From JAKFWI01 sp050246435 (GTDB lineage Bacteria; Pseudomonadota; Alphaproteobacteria; Caulobacterales; Aquidulcibacteraceae), in contig JBFWWB010000095.1 of the NCBI GenBank assembly GCA_050246435.1, forward strand, positions 1-11,385: a DNA stretch of 11,385 bases, read 5' to 3'. This document shows, in pieces, positions 1 to 5,791 of this stretch (within the stretch, counting starts at the first letter, position 1; the number at the start of each line of letters is the position of its first letter). The notes under the pieces were generated by a model, which made no database searches, was not told where the DNA came from, and saw nothing but the letters and a program-made list of their open reading frames with translations. A program made the position numbers and the translations under genes.

Positions 1-148
1 TAGCCTAACTACAGCACGACCGCGCGAAACCCCGCCGAGGGACAGAACCCTAGTTGCCTTTCCGGCGGGCCGCGAGATGATCCGCCTGTCACGCGCCCCA
101 GCCGCCTATGTCCGCGGCTATCAGGCGCAAAATGAGGCAAACTTGATC

Positions 149-811
149 ATGGCCGGGGCGGGCGCAGCGATTCTGACGATTGCGAGCAAAAACTATGGAT
201 CGTGGTCGCTGCGCGGCTGGCTGCTCTGCCGCATGGCTGGTCTGGCCTTCGAGGAGCGCCAAGTCCCGGCGGACGATCCGAACGCCCGGGCCGAATTGCT
301 GCTGCTTTCGCCGTCCTTCCTGGTTCCGACGCTGGAGCATGACGGTGCGCGCATCTGGGACACGCTGGCGATCGCGGAATATTTGGCGGAGATGAAGCCC
401 AAGGCCGGCCTGCTGCCAACGGAACGAAAGGCGCGCGCGCATTGCCGCTCGATCTGCGGCGAGATGCATTCCGGCTTCGCCAATCTGCGCGCGGCGCTGC
501 CAATGAACGTGAAGGCGCGCCATCCAAATTACAAAGTGTTCGCCGGCGCCCGCCCGGATATCGACCGAATCACCGAGATCTGGCGCGATTGCCTGGAAAT
601 CTACGGCGGCCCGTTCCTGTTCGGGCAGCCGACGATGGCGGACGCAATGTACGCGCCAGTTTGCTCGCGCTTTCGGACGTATGACGTGGCGCTCGACAAG
701 CATTCCGCCGCGTACTGCAGGACGATCCTCACATGGCCGCCAATGGTGGAATGGATCGAGGCGGCAATGGTTGAGCCGGAAGACTTGCAAGAGCTCGACG
801 TCGAATTCTAG
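149..811 (+). CDS. Glutathione S-transferase family protein
   Basis: Predicted cytosolic GST-fold protein of 220 residues, a usual length for the family. The N-terminal thioredoxin-like half holds NYGSWSLRGW (15-24), with a serine where Ser-type GSTs place the residue that activates glutathione. It also holds VPTLEHDG (59-66), whose proline should be the conserved cis-proline, and DTLAIAEYL (71-79), the glutathione-binding turn. The C-terminal helical half contains FGQPTMADAMYAPV (158-171), matching the N-capping box region of GST C-terminal domains. I chose ATG 149 because it leaves only a few residues before the first beta strand and has GAGG 11 nt upstream; an in-frame ATG at 77 would add 24 residues without obvious GST character. 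The substrate is unknown. The alphaproteobacterial relatives I recall are annotated only as GST family. Function is by family; the fold is fairly certain, the start less so. Confidence 0.85.
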   Translation: MAGAGAAILTIASKNYGSWSLRGWLLCRMAGLAFEERQVPADDPNARAELLLLSPSFLVPTLEHDGARIWDTLAIAEYLAEMKPKAGLLPTERKARAHCRSICGEMHSGFANLRAALPMNVKARHPNYKVFAGARPDIDRITEIWRDCLEIYGGPFLFGQPTMADAMYAPVCSRFRTYDVALDKHSAAYCRTILTWPPMVEWIEAAMVEPEDLQELDVEF

Positions 812-938
812 CGGATGACGTTGTTTACGCTCGAATTGTGCGCGCGGGCGCCGCGCCGGTGGGCGCGCTCGCGCCGGAGGGGAATAGAGCGCCGGATAGG
901 CCGTCAGTCAGGCGGCATTAACCTTGCCGGTGTGACAC

Positions 939-944
939 TATAAT
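939..944 (+). promoter_or_regulatory. Candidate sigma70 -10 box (perfect TATAAT)
   Basis: A perfect TATAAT hexamer lies 67 nt before ATG 1011. No good -35 accompanies it: CATTAA (916-921) gives a 17-bp spacer but matches TTGACA poorly, and TTAACC (918-923) gives 15 bp. A TATAAT in such a GC-rich gap is unlikely to be noise. It would start transcription near 951, ahead of the small gene at 1011 and, by read-through, the acyl-CoA dehydrogenase gene. The weak -35 suggests an activator or a weak promoter (inference). Confidence 0.45.
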
Positions 945-1010
945 TCGTGCGATTCGCGCTCCAGCCTGAAACCGAAGGCGCGTTTGGCCCGTTTGGATGC
1001 GTGGAGCGCC

Positions 1011-1202
1011 ATGATCATCCGCCTGCAACCGCCACTGTCGCCGAATGGTCCGCTGATGATTCAGGACCGCGACGGCGATTTTCTCGACTTCATCGAATCC
1101 AGCGCGCGGCTTCTCGCGCTGCTGCGCGACGATGTGGTCCTCGAAGGCTTCCGCACGCGCGGCGGCTGGGATATCGCGCCGCGGCTGGAGCGTCGCCGCT
1201 AG
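1011..1202 (+). CDS. Small hypothetical protein (63 aa)
   Basis: I do not recognise this protein. The frame has strongly G/C-biased third positions throughout, like its neighbours, and encodes a compact 63-residue protein. A short proline-containing start is followed by MIQDRDGDFLDF (16-27), a leucine-rich helical stretch (33-45) and a basic end finishing in three arginines. No signal peptide, membrane span or metal motif is visible. ATG 1011 has GGAG at 1003-1006, rather close. A TTG at 984 in the same frame would give 72 residues. A perfect TATAAT lies upstream at 939-944, and the acyl-CoA dehydrogenase gene follows 75 nt later on the same strand, so the two may be co-transcribed. A long open frame on the opposite strand runs through both genes but looks like a mirror of GC-rich coding. 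Existence is moderately likely; function is unknown. Confidence 0.55.
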   Translation: MIIRLQPPLSPNGPLMIQDRDGDFLDFIESSARLLALLRDDVVLEGFRTRGGWDIAPRLERRR

Positions 1203-1224
1203 CGCGCGCCGCCGTTGCTTGACA

Positions 1225-1244
1225 GCGCGCGCACGCGCGCGCAC
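1225..1244. repeat. Tandem 10-mer, alternating purine-pyrimidine tract
   Basis: The 10-mer GCGCGCGCAC occurs twice with no spacer, making a 20-bp strictly alternating purine-pyrimidine tract of the kind that can adopt Z-DNA under negative supercoiling. It begins directly after a perfect TTGACA (1219-1224) and ends 33 bp before the acyl-CoA dehydrogenase start. No -10 hexamer lies at a suitable distance from that TTGACA, so a promoter here is doubtful. Any structural role is inference. Confidence 0.7.
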
Positions 1245-1277
1245 CCCGTCCGTGCGTCGGCGCCGCGGAGGGAACCC

Positions 1278-2945
1278 ATGGAATTCCAAGCTCCGATCCG
1301 CGATCTGCTGAGTGCGCTCGCTGCCGCCGGCTTCGCGGAAGTACAGGCGCAGCGCGCCTTCTCCGATCTGGATGACGACACGCTCCGTGCGGTGCTGATA
1401 GCGGCCGGTGAATATGCCGCCGCGCGCCTCGCGCCGCTCAACCGTGACGGCGACATCGAGGGCGCGCGCTACGAGAACGGCCGCGTCACCGCGCCGAAGG
1501 GCTTCGCGGAGGCGTACCGCGCGTTTGCGGCCGACGGCTGGAACAGCCTCGCCGCGCCCGCCGACGCCGGCGGGCAGGGGCTGCCGAAGACATTGGAACT
1601 TGCGGTTTTCGAGTGTGCGAACGCGGCAAACGCCGCATTCTCGCTGTGCCCGATGCTCACGCTGGGCGCGATCGAAGCGCTGGACGCCTTCGCCGACGCA
1701 CGCCAGCGTACGCTTTATCTGCCACGACTCGTTTCCGGGGAATGGACGGGCACGATGAACCTGACGGAGCCGCAGGCTGGCTCCGATCTCGCCGCGTTGA
1801 TCACGCGGGCGGAGCCGGACGGCGCCGGCGGCTGGCGGCTTTCGGGTCAGAAGATTTTCATCACCTGGGGCGACCACGACATGGCGGACAATATCGTCCA
1901 TCTCGTGCTTGCGCGGACACCCGGCGCGCCGGCCGGCGTGCGCGGCATTTCGTTGTTTCTTGCACCGAAGCGGCTTGTTGGTGCGGACGGCGCATTGGGC
2001 GCGGCGAATACGCTGCGTCCGGGATCGATCGAGCACAAGCTGGGCATTCACGGCTCGCCCACCTGCGTGATGCTTTATGAGGGTGCGCACGCAGAGTTGG
2101 TCGGCGAGGAAAATCGTGGCTTGGCGCAGATGTTCGTGATGATGAACGCCGCGCGCCTGCATGTGGGTGTGCAGGGCGTCGGCCTGGCGGAGCGGGCGTA
2201 TCAGCAGGCCTACGCCTATGCGCGGGAACGGCGGCAGGGCCGCAGCGCCTGGAACAGAGCCTATCCCGCGCCGATTTTCGATCATCCCGATGTGCGCCGC
2301 ATGCTGATGTTGATGAAGGCGAAGACCGCGGCGGCGCGGCGCATCTGCCTGTTGGCCGGCGTCGCCGCTGATCTCAGCCGCCACGCCGATGACGAAGACC
2401 GCCGCGACGCCGCCCGCGCCCGCTGGGAACTACTGACGCCGATCGCCAAGGCATGGTCGACGGATGTGGGCGTCGAGGTCGCCTCGCTCGGCGTGCAGGT
2501 GCATGGCGGGATGGGCTTCGTCGAAGAAACCGGAGCGGCGCAATATTATCGCGATGCGCGCATCGCTCCGATCTATGAGGGCGCGAACGGCGTGCAGGCG
2601 ATTGATCTCGTCGGCCGCAAGATCGCGGGCGAGCCTGCCGCCGCGAATGCGCTGTTGGCGGAGATCGCGGCGGAAGCTGAAGGCGCGCTGATCCCGGCGC
2701 TGGCGGCGCTGCGCGATGCGACGGAATGGATGCGCGCGCATCAGGGGCCGGACTCGCTGGCCGGCGCCTCGGCTTATCTCACGCTCTGGGGCGATGTGCT
2801 GGGCGGCTGGCTGCTGGCGCGTAGCCGCGCGCCGCTGCAGCGTTTCTATGCCGAGCAGGTGTTGGCGCACGCGCCGGCATTGGCCGCCGCGGCGACCGCC
2901 GGCGCCGCCGCGCTGGACCTGCCGCCCGCCGCCTTCGAGAGCTGA
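1278..2945 (+). CDS. Acyl-CoA dehydrogenase, long form with extra C-terminal domain
   Basis: FAD enzyme expected to oxidise an acyl-CoA to the 2-enoyl-CoA, passing electrons to electron-transfer flavoprotein. At 555 residues it is longer than the ~380-residue classical enzymes and fits the long subfamily with an acetyl-CoA-dehydrogenase-like C-terminal domain, which includes DmdC (3-methylmercaptopropionyl-CoA dehydrogenase). The N-terminal helical domain covers about 1-155. The flavin-contacting MNLTEPQAGSD is at 160-170, the middle beta domain continues to about 275, and QVHGGMGF (407-414) is the C-terminal FAD/dimer motif. IYEGANGVQA (432-441) carries the expected catalytic base Glu434. 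The extra domain follows from about 455. Start 1278 is fixed by GGAGGGAA (1267-1274); the frame stays open to 1215 but without family similarity. Chain-length preference cannot be read from sequence, so DmdC activity is only one possibility. No ETF or hydratase gene is adjacent. Confidence 0.92.
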   Translation: MEFQAPIRDLLSALAAAGFAEVQAQRAFSDLDDDTLRAVLIAAGEYAAARLAPLNRDGDIEGARYENGRVTAPKGFAEAYRAFAADGWNSLAAPADAGGQGLPKTLELAVFECANAANAAFSLCPMLTLGAIEALDAFADARQRTLYLPRLVSGEWTGTMNLTEPQAGSDLAALITRAEPDGAGGWRLSGQKIFITWGDHDMADNIVHLVLARTPGAPAGVRGISLFLAPKRLVGADGALGAANTLRPGSIEHKLGIHGSPTCVMLYEGAHAELVGEENRGLAQMFVMMNAARLHVGVQGVGLAERAYQQAYAYARERRQGRSAWNRAYPAPIFDHPDVRRMLMLMKAKTAAARRICLLAGVAADLSRHADDEDRRDAARARWELLTPIAKAWSTDVGVEVASLGVQVHGGMGFVEETGAAQYYRDARIAPIYEGANGVQAIDLVGRKIAGEPAAANALLAEIAAEAEGALIPALAALRDATEWMRAHQGPDSLAGASAYLTLWGDVLGGWLLARSRAPLQRFYAEQVLAHAPALAAAATAGAAALDLPPAAFES

Positions 2946-2949
2946 GTTC

Positions 2950-3909
2950 TCAAAGTCCTTCGAAAAGGGCGGTCGAGAGGTAGCGCTCCGCGAAGCTTGG
3001 GATGATCACCACGAGGCGCTTGCCGCGCGCTTCTGGGCGTGCGCCGACCTTCAGCGCCGCCGCCAACGCCGCGCCGGAAGAGATCCCGCCCGGCACGCCT
3101 TCCAGGCGCGCCGCCTCGCGCGCCAACTCGAAGGATTCCTCCGCCGTAACGCGCACCACCTCGTCATAGACGCGCGTGTCCAGAATGTCGGGGATGAAGC
3201 CCGCGCCGATGCCTTGGATTTTATTGGGACCCGGCCGGCCGCCGGAGAGCACAGGCGAAGATTCAGGCTCTACCGCCACGATGCGTAAGTGCGGCAGGCG
3301 GGGTTTCAACACATGGCCGACGCCCGTGATCGTGCCGCCGGTGCCGACGCCGGCGATGAAGTAATCAAGCGCGCCGCCCGTATCGCGCCAGATTTCCTCG
3401 GCCGTGGTTTCGCTGTGGATCGCGGGATTGGCCGGATTGGCGAATTGCTGCGGCATCACGGCGTTGGGATTGCTGGCGAGAATCTCCTTCGCCTTGGCAA
3501 TCGCGCCGCGCATGCCTTCCGCGCCCGGCGTCAGCACCAATTCGGCGCCGAGCAGCAGCAGCATCTTGCGCCGTTCATGCGACATCGTCTCCGGCATGAC
3601 CAGGATCAGCCGATAGCCGCGCTGGGCGGCCACGAACGCGAGCGCGATGCCAGTGTTGCCGGACGTGGGCTCCACGATCACGGAGTCGGGGCCGAGCCGG
3701 CCTTCGCCCTCCAACCGGCGGATCATCGCCGCGCCGATGCGATCCTTCACGCTGCCGATCGGGTTGAAGAATTCGAGCTTGGCGAGAATTTCCGCTTCGA
3801 CGCCGTGCGCCTTGGCGAATTTCGACAGACGGACGAGGGGCGTGTCCCCGATAGTCTCGGTGATGTCGGTATAGATGCGCCCGCGGCCGGGCTGGAAAGC
3901 TTCGGCCAT
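2950..3909 (-). CDS. cysK: Cysteine synthase A (O-acetylserine sulfhydrylase)
   Basis: PLP-dependent cytosolic enzyme that makes cysteine from O-acetylserine and sulfide. The 319 residues match the family length. NPIGSVKDRI (49-58) contains the Schiff-base lysine Lys55. EPTSGNTGIA (80-89) is the substrate and aminoacrylate loop. GVGTGGTITG (187-196) binds the PLP phosphate, KIQGIGAGFIP is at 230-240, and GISSGA (275-280) contacts the pyridine ring. Near the end SFAERYLST replaces the SFGERYLST I recall from enterobacterial enzymes, a mild change. On the coding strand AAGGAG lies about 10 nt before the start. The gene is divergent from the PH-domain gene and ends 4 nt from the end of the acyl-CoA dehydrogenase gene. 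CysK and CysM are hard to separate by eye; the KIQGIGAGF motif favours CysK. Confidence 0.95.
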   Translation of the reverse strand: MAEAFQPGRGRIYTDITETIGDTPLVRLSKFAKAHGVEAEILAKLEFFNPIGSVKDRIGAAMIRRLEGEGRLGPDSVIVEPTSGNTGIALAFVAAQRGYRLILVMPETMSHERRKMLLLLGAELVLTPGAEGMRGAIAKAKEILASNPNAVMPQQFANPANPAIHSETTAEEIWRDTGGALDYFIAGVGTGGTITGVGHVLKPRLPHLRIVAVEPESSPVLSGGRPGPNKIQGIGAGFIPDILDTRVYDEVVRVTAEESFELAREAARLEGVPGGISSGAALAAALKVGARPEARGKRLVVIIPSFAERYLSTALFEGL

Positions 3910-3985
3910 CGGGGCGCTCGCTCCTTGCTCAGGGCGGCAGGATGTACCATGCCCTCAATAGCGCCCTAAGCCGGATTATCTTCTA

Positions 3986-3995
3986 TAAGCGCTTA
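3986..3995. promoter_or_regulatory. 10-bp palindrome in the cysK / PH-gene divergent region
   Basis: TAAGCGCTTA is a perfect palindrome. It overlaps TATAAG (3984-3989), a possible -10 for the + strand gene at 4023, though no -35 is evident at 16-18 bp. An operator for a dimeric regulator is possible, but a 10-bp palindrome is short enough to be chance. Confidence 0.25.
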
Positions 3996-4022
3996 GCGCG
4001 GCTAAAGCTTGGACGGGACGCG

Positions 4023-4613
4023 ATGGTGCAATATGTCGATCGGAGCCTAGCGAACGGTGAGCAGGTGCTGCTGCGCGGGCAATGGCCAGCGACCTATTGG
4101 GCGCTGGCCTGGGCGGCGCTGATCGGGCTCGGTTGGCTGGTGATCGGCCTCTTCATCTTCGCCGGCGCGGCGCTGCATATGATGACGACGGAATTCGCCG
4201 TCACCAACCGGCGCATCATCCTGAAGCGCGGCTGGATCACGCTCGACACGCAGGAATTCTCGCCGGCGAATGTCGAAGAGGTGCGCGTGAGCCAATCCTT
4301 GCTGGGCAAGATATTCGGCTTCGGCCGAGTGATCGCCACGGGAACGGGCGAAGGCGTGATCACGTTTCCGCCGATGTCGCGGCCGATCGAGTTCCGCCGC
4401 GCGATCCAAAATGCGCGGGAAGACGCGCGCCAGAACAGCGACGGCGAAGCGCATGCCGCCGCCGGCGACGGCGTGGAAGCCAAGTCGGCGCGCAAGCCGG
4501 CGAAGAAGCCGCGGGCGGATGACCGCCGCAACGATGCGTTCGATGCGCTAATGGGGCCCAAGGACAGCAAGAGCGCGCCGGCGCAGCCGCTCTGGCCGTG
4601 GGACAAAAAATAG
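4023..4613 (+). CDS. Bacterial PH-domain membrane protein (YdbT/DUF304-like)
   Basis: Predicted inner-membrane protein with a bacterial pleckstrin-homology-like domain; no biochemical role is established for such proteins. Residues 24-54 form a long hydrophobic stretch, enough for one helix or a tight hairpin. It is followed by the family hallmark TTEFAVTNRRIILKRGWIT (55-73) and the beta-rich core through NVEEVRV, the GFGRVIATGTGEG turn (99-111) and the closing helix PIEFRRAIQNARE (121-133). The last ~60 residues are a charged, Lys/Ala-rich, probably disordered tail ending WPWDKK. I chose ATG 4023, with GGGA just upstream, giving 196 residues. An in-frame ATG at 3942 would add 27 residues that do not resemble the family. 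The gene is divergent from cysK and convergent with dut, with 2 nt between their stop codons. Family assignment is good; function is unknown. Confidence 0.85.
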   Translation: MVQYVDRSLANGEQVLLRGQWPATYWALAWAALIGLGWLVIGLFIFAGAALHMMTTEFAVTNRRIILKRGWITLDTQEFSPANVEEVRVSQSLLGKIFGFGRVIATGTGEGVITFPPMSRPIEFRRAIQNAREDARQNSDGEAHAAAGDGVEAKSARKPAKKPRADDRRNDAFDALMGPKDSKSAPAQPLWPWDKK

Positions 4614-4618
4614 CGCTA
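4605..4618 (-). terminator. Possible U-tract terminator after dut
   Basis: On the dut strand, the stop codon is followed two bases later by the mirror of the PH gene's stop and then six T residues (4610 down to 4605). The sequence just upstream is very GC-rich and can form short stems such as CGGC with GCCG, but I see no long perfect stem touching the T run. On the other strand the same bases are the AAA AAA lysine codons of the PH protein. Weak candidate only. Confidence 0.25.
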
Positions 4619-5065
4619 GCGGCCGGTGCTGCCGAAGCCGCCGTCGCCACGCGCGGTTTCGTCGAGCGCGTCGACCTCAACCCATTCCGCGCGTGTGACG
4701 GGCGCCACGACGAGTTGGGCGATGCGTTCGCCGCGCCGGATTACAAACGGCTCTTGCCCATGATTGATCAGGATCACTTTCAACTCGCCGCGATAGTCGG
4801 CGTCGATCGTGCCGGGTGCGTTGAGGCAGGTCACGCCGTGTTTGGCCGCCAGGCCTGATCGCGGGCGGGCCTGCGCCTCGAAGCCTTCCGGCAGCGCGAT
4901 GGAAAGGCCCGTCGGCACCATCGCGCGCTCGCCTGGCGCCAAGGTCACCGGCGCGCCGGCCGGCACCGCAGCGCGCAAATCCATGCCGGCGGCATGCGCT
5001 GTTTCGTAGGCGGGAAGGGGCAGGCCCTCGGCGTGCGGCAAGCGTTTCAGACGGATGGCGACCAT
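4616..5065 (-). CDS. dut: dUTPase (deoxyuridine 5'-triphosphate nucleotidohydrolase)
   Basis: Hydrolyses dUTP to dUMP and pyrophosphate, keeping uracil out of DNA and feeding dTMP synthesis; the family is a cytosolic homotrimer. At 149 residues it is full length and all five motifs are present in order. Motif 1 is AGMDLRA (26-32), motif 2 PRSGLAAKHG (68-77), motif 3 starts GTIDADYRGE (85-94), motif 4 is RGERIAQLVVAPV (111-123), and motif 5 is RGDGGFGSTGR (139-149). Asp88 is the expected water-activating residue, Tyr91 stacks on the base, and motif 5 is the C-terminal arm that closes over the nucleotide. The gene lies downstream of coaBC on the same strand, a common order in this group, but is separated from it here by two opposite-strand lipoprotein genes. 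It probably therefore has its own promoter in the 90-bp divergent gap at 5066-5155. Confidence 0.97.
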   Translation of the reverse strand: MVAIRLKRLPHAEGLPLPAYETAHAAGMDLRAAVPAGAPVTLAPGERAMVPTGLSIALPEGFEAQARPRSGLAAKHGVTCLNAPGTIDADYRGELKVILINHGQEPFVIRRGERIAQLVVAPVTRAEWVEVDALDETARGDGGFGSTGR

Positions 5066-5120
5066 GGCCCCCGCCTAAACCGAATCTGCGAACGCCGGAA
5101 CCGCCGGCGCGACGGACTTG

Positions 5121-5141
5121 TTGGTCGAATGCAGGGACCAA
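5121..5141. repeat. 6-bp inverted repeat before the first lipoprotein gene
   Basis: TTGGTC (5121-5126) and GACCAA (5136-5141) are perfect inverted copies nine bases apart, ending just before the GGAG ribosome-binding site at 5146-5149. A second perfect pair, CGCCGG (5093-5098) and CCGGCG (5104-5109), lies in the same 90-bp dut/lipoprotein divergent gap. Either could be an operator or leader hairpin; no clear promoter hexamers are seen. Confidence 0.3.
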
Positions 5142-5155
5142 TTCTGGAGAACCAT

Positions 5156-5407
5156 ATGTCTCGCCCTTTGCGCGATGTTCTTGCCTGCGTTGCACTCGCA
5201 GGCGCGCTGACGGCGTCCGCCTGCGCCTACAACGACTACGGGTATGGCCATCGCGGCGATTACGGGCCTGGCCGGCATGACGGCGGCTACCGCGACCGGG
5301 ACGACAATCCCCCTGGCCCGGCTGGCGGGCCGGGTACGAATTGGGAGAACCCGCCGGGTCCGCGCGGCGGGCCCGGCGCCTCGCCCGATCGCCCGTATTA
5401 TCGCTGA
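5156..5407 (+). CDS. Small Gly/Pro-rich putative lipoprotein (83 aa)
   Basis: Residues 1-22 form a signal peptide: a basic start MSRPLR, a hydrophobic core VLACVALAGALTA, then ASAC with the cysteine at 23. This resembles a lipobox, although alanine at -3 is less usual than Leu or Val. The mature protein begins CAYNDYGYG and is Gly/Asp/Arg-rich. It carries two near-identical units, NPPGPAGGPG and NPPGPRGGPG, joined by a short TNWE linker, and ends PYYR. It should be exported and probably lipid-anchored; no enzymatic motif is visible. ATG 5156 has GGAG six bases upstream; the frame is open further upstream but that part lacks a signal peptide. It is followed after 104 nt by another small lipoprotein gene with a similar mature start. 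Function is unknown; similar Pro/Gly-rich small exported proteins occur in alphaproteobacteria, from memory. Confidence 0.75.
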   Translation: MSRPLRDVLACVALAGALTASACAYNDYGYGHRGDYGPGRHDGGYRDRDDNPPGPAGGPGTNWENPPGPRGGPGASPDRPYYR

Positions 5408-5412
5408 CCATC

Positions 5413-5445
5413 GGCGGCGCACGGATTCGTGAACCGTGTGCCGCC
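5413..5445 (+). terminator. 12-bp hairpin after the first lipoprotein gene
   Basis: GGCGGCGCACGG (5413-5424) pairs with CCGTGTGCCGCC (5434-5445) over 12 positions, eleven Watson-Crick and one G-U, around a nine-base loop. It begins six bases after the stop codon. No T tract follows, so it is not a classical intrinsic terminator. It could be a U-less terminator, a 3' stabilising structure giving the two lipoprotein genes different mRNA levels, or a protein-binding dyad. Confidence 0.5.
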
Positions 5446-5511
5446 AGGGTGGCGCGGCGAATGTCAAGACTCTAGATTGGAGAGGCGAGGGGCGAAGCGG
5501 AGGAACTTCCG

Positions 5512-5781
5512 ATGCGTCGCCAGATTGTGCGCACGTTGGCCGTCATCGCGATCGCGGCGATCGCGGTTTCGGGATGCGCCTATTACGACTACCCTGGTTA
5601 TCGCCCGAGTTACGGGACCGCCTATTATGGCGCCGCCTATTACAGCCGGCCCTATTATCAGGGGTACGCGCCGCCGGCGTATCGCTACGCGCCAACCTAT
5701 CGTGCCGCACCGCGCTATTATCGTCCGGGGCCTGCTTATCATTATCGCGGGCATCGCGATTGGCGCCACCGCCACAACTGA
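5512..5781 (+). CDS. Small Tyr-rich putative lipoprotein (89 aa)
   Basis: The basic start MRRQIVR, hydrophobic core TLAVIAIAAIAV and lipobox VSGC (cysteine at 22) make a convincing lipoprotein signal peptide. The mature chain starts CAYYDYPGY and is extraordinarily rich in tyrosine, with repeated AYY, PYY and RYY words separated by Pro, Ala and Gly. It ends in a His/Arg-rich tail (HYRGHRDWRHRHN). ATG 5512 has GGAGGA at 5499-5504, seven bases upstream, so the start is well supported. The product should be exported and probably membrane-anchored. No enzymatic domain is visible, and low complexity will make homology searches noisy. Its mature N-terminus resembles that of the lipoprotein encoded 104 nt upstream, suggesting an old duplication or shared sorting constraints. 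It converges on coaBC with a 9-nt gap. Confidence 0.8.
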   Translation: MRRQIVRTLAVIAIAAIAVSGCAYYDYPGYRPSYGTAYYGAAYYSRPYYQGYAPPAYRYAPTYRAAPRYYRPGPAYHYRGHRDWRHRHN

Positions 5782-5791
5782 GCGTGGCGGT
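5768..5791. terminator. Hairpin spanning the lipoprotein / coaBC convergent stops
   Basis: ACCGCCAC (5768-5775) and GTGGCGGT (5784-5791) form a perfect 8-bp stem. Its eight-base loop contains most of the lipoprotein stop codon and its last base touches the coaBC stop. Being symmetric, it would form in both transcripts and could act as a compact bidirectional terminator, but neither side has a T tract. Confidence 0.4.

Noticed and set aside
853..866. GC stem GCGCC-GGTG-GGCGC after the GST gene as a terminator
   Set aside because: Short stem in a very GC-rich stretch with no T tract; such stems arise by chance here.
918..2384. 488-codon open frame on the minus strand
   Set aside because: It lies antisense to a convincing acyl-CoA dehydrogenase with all family motifs. 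The translation is Arg/Ala/Gly/His-rich without recognisable domains, as expected for the mirror of GC-biased codons.
3289..3969. 226-codon plus-strand frame
   Set aside because: It is a shadow of cysK, whose PLP motifs are complete; the translation is low-quality His/Arg/Ala-rich sequence.
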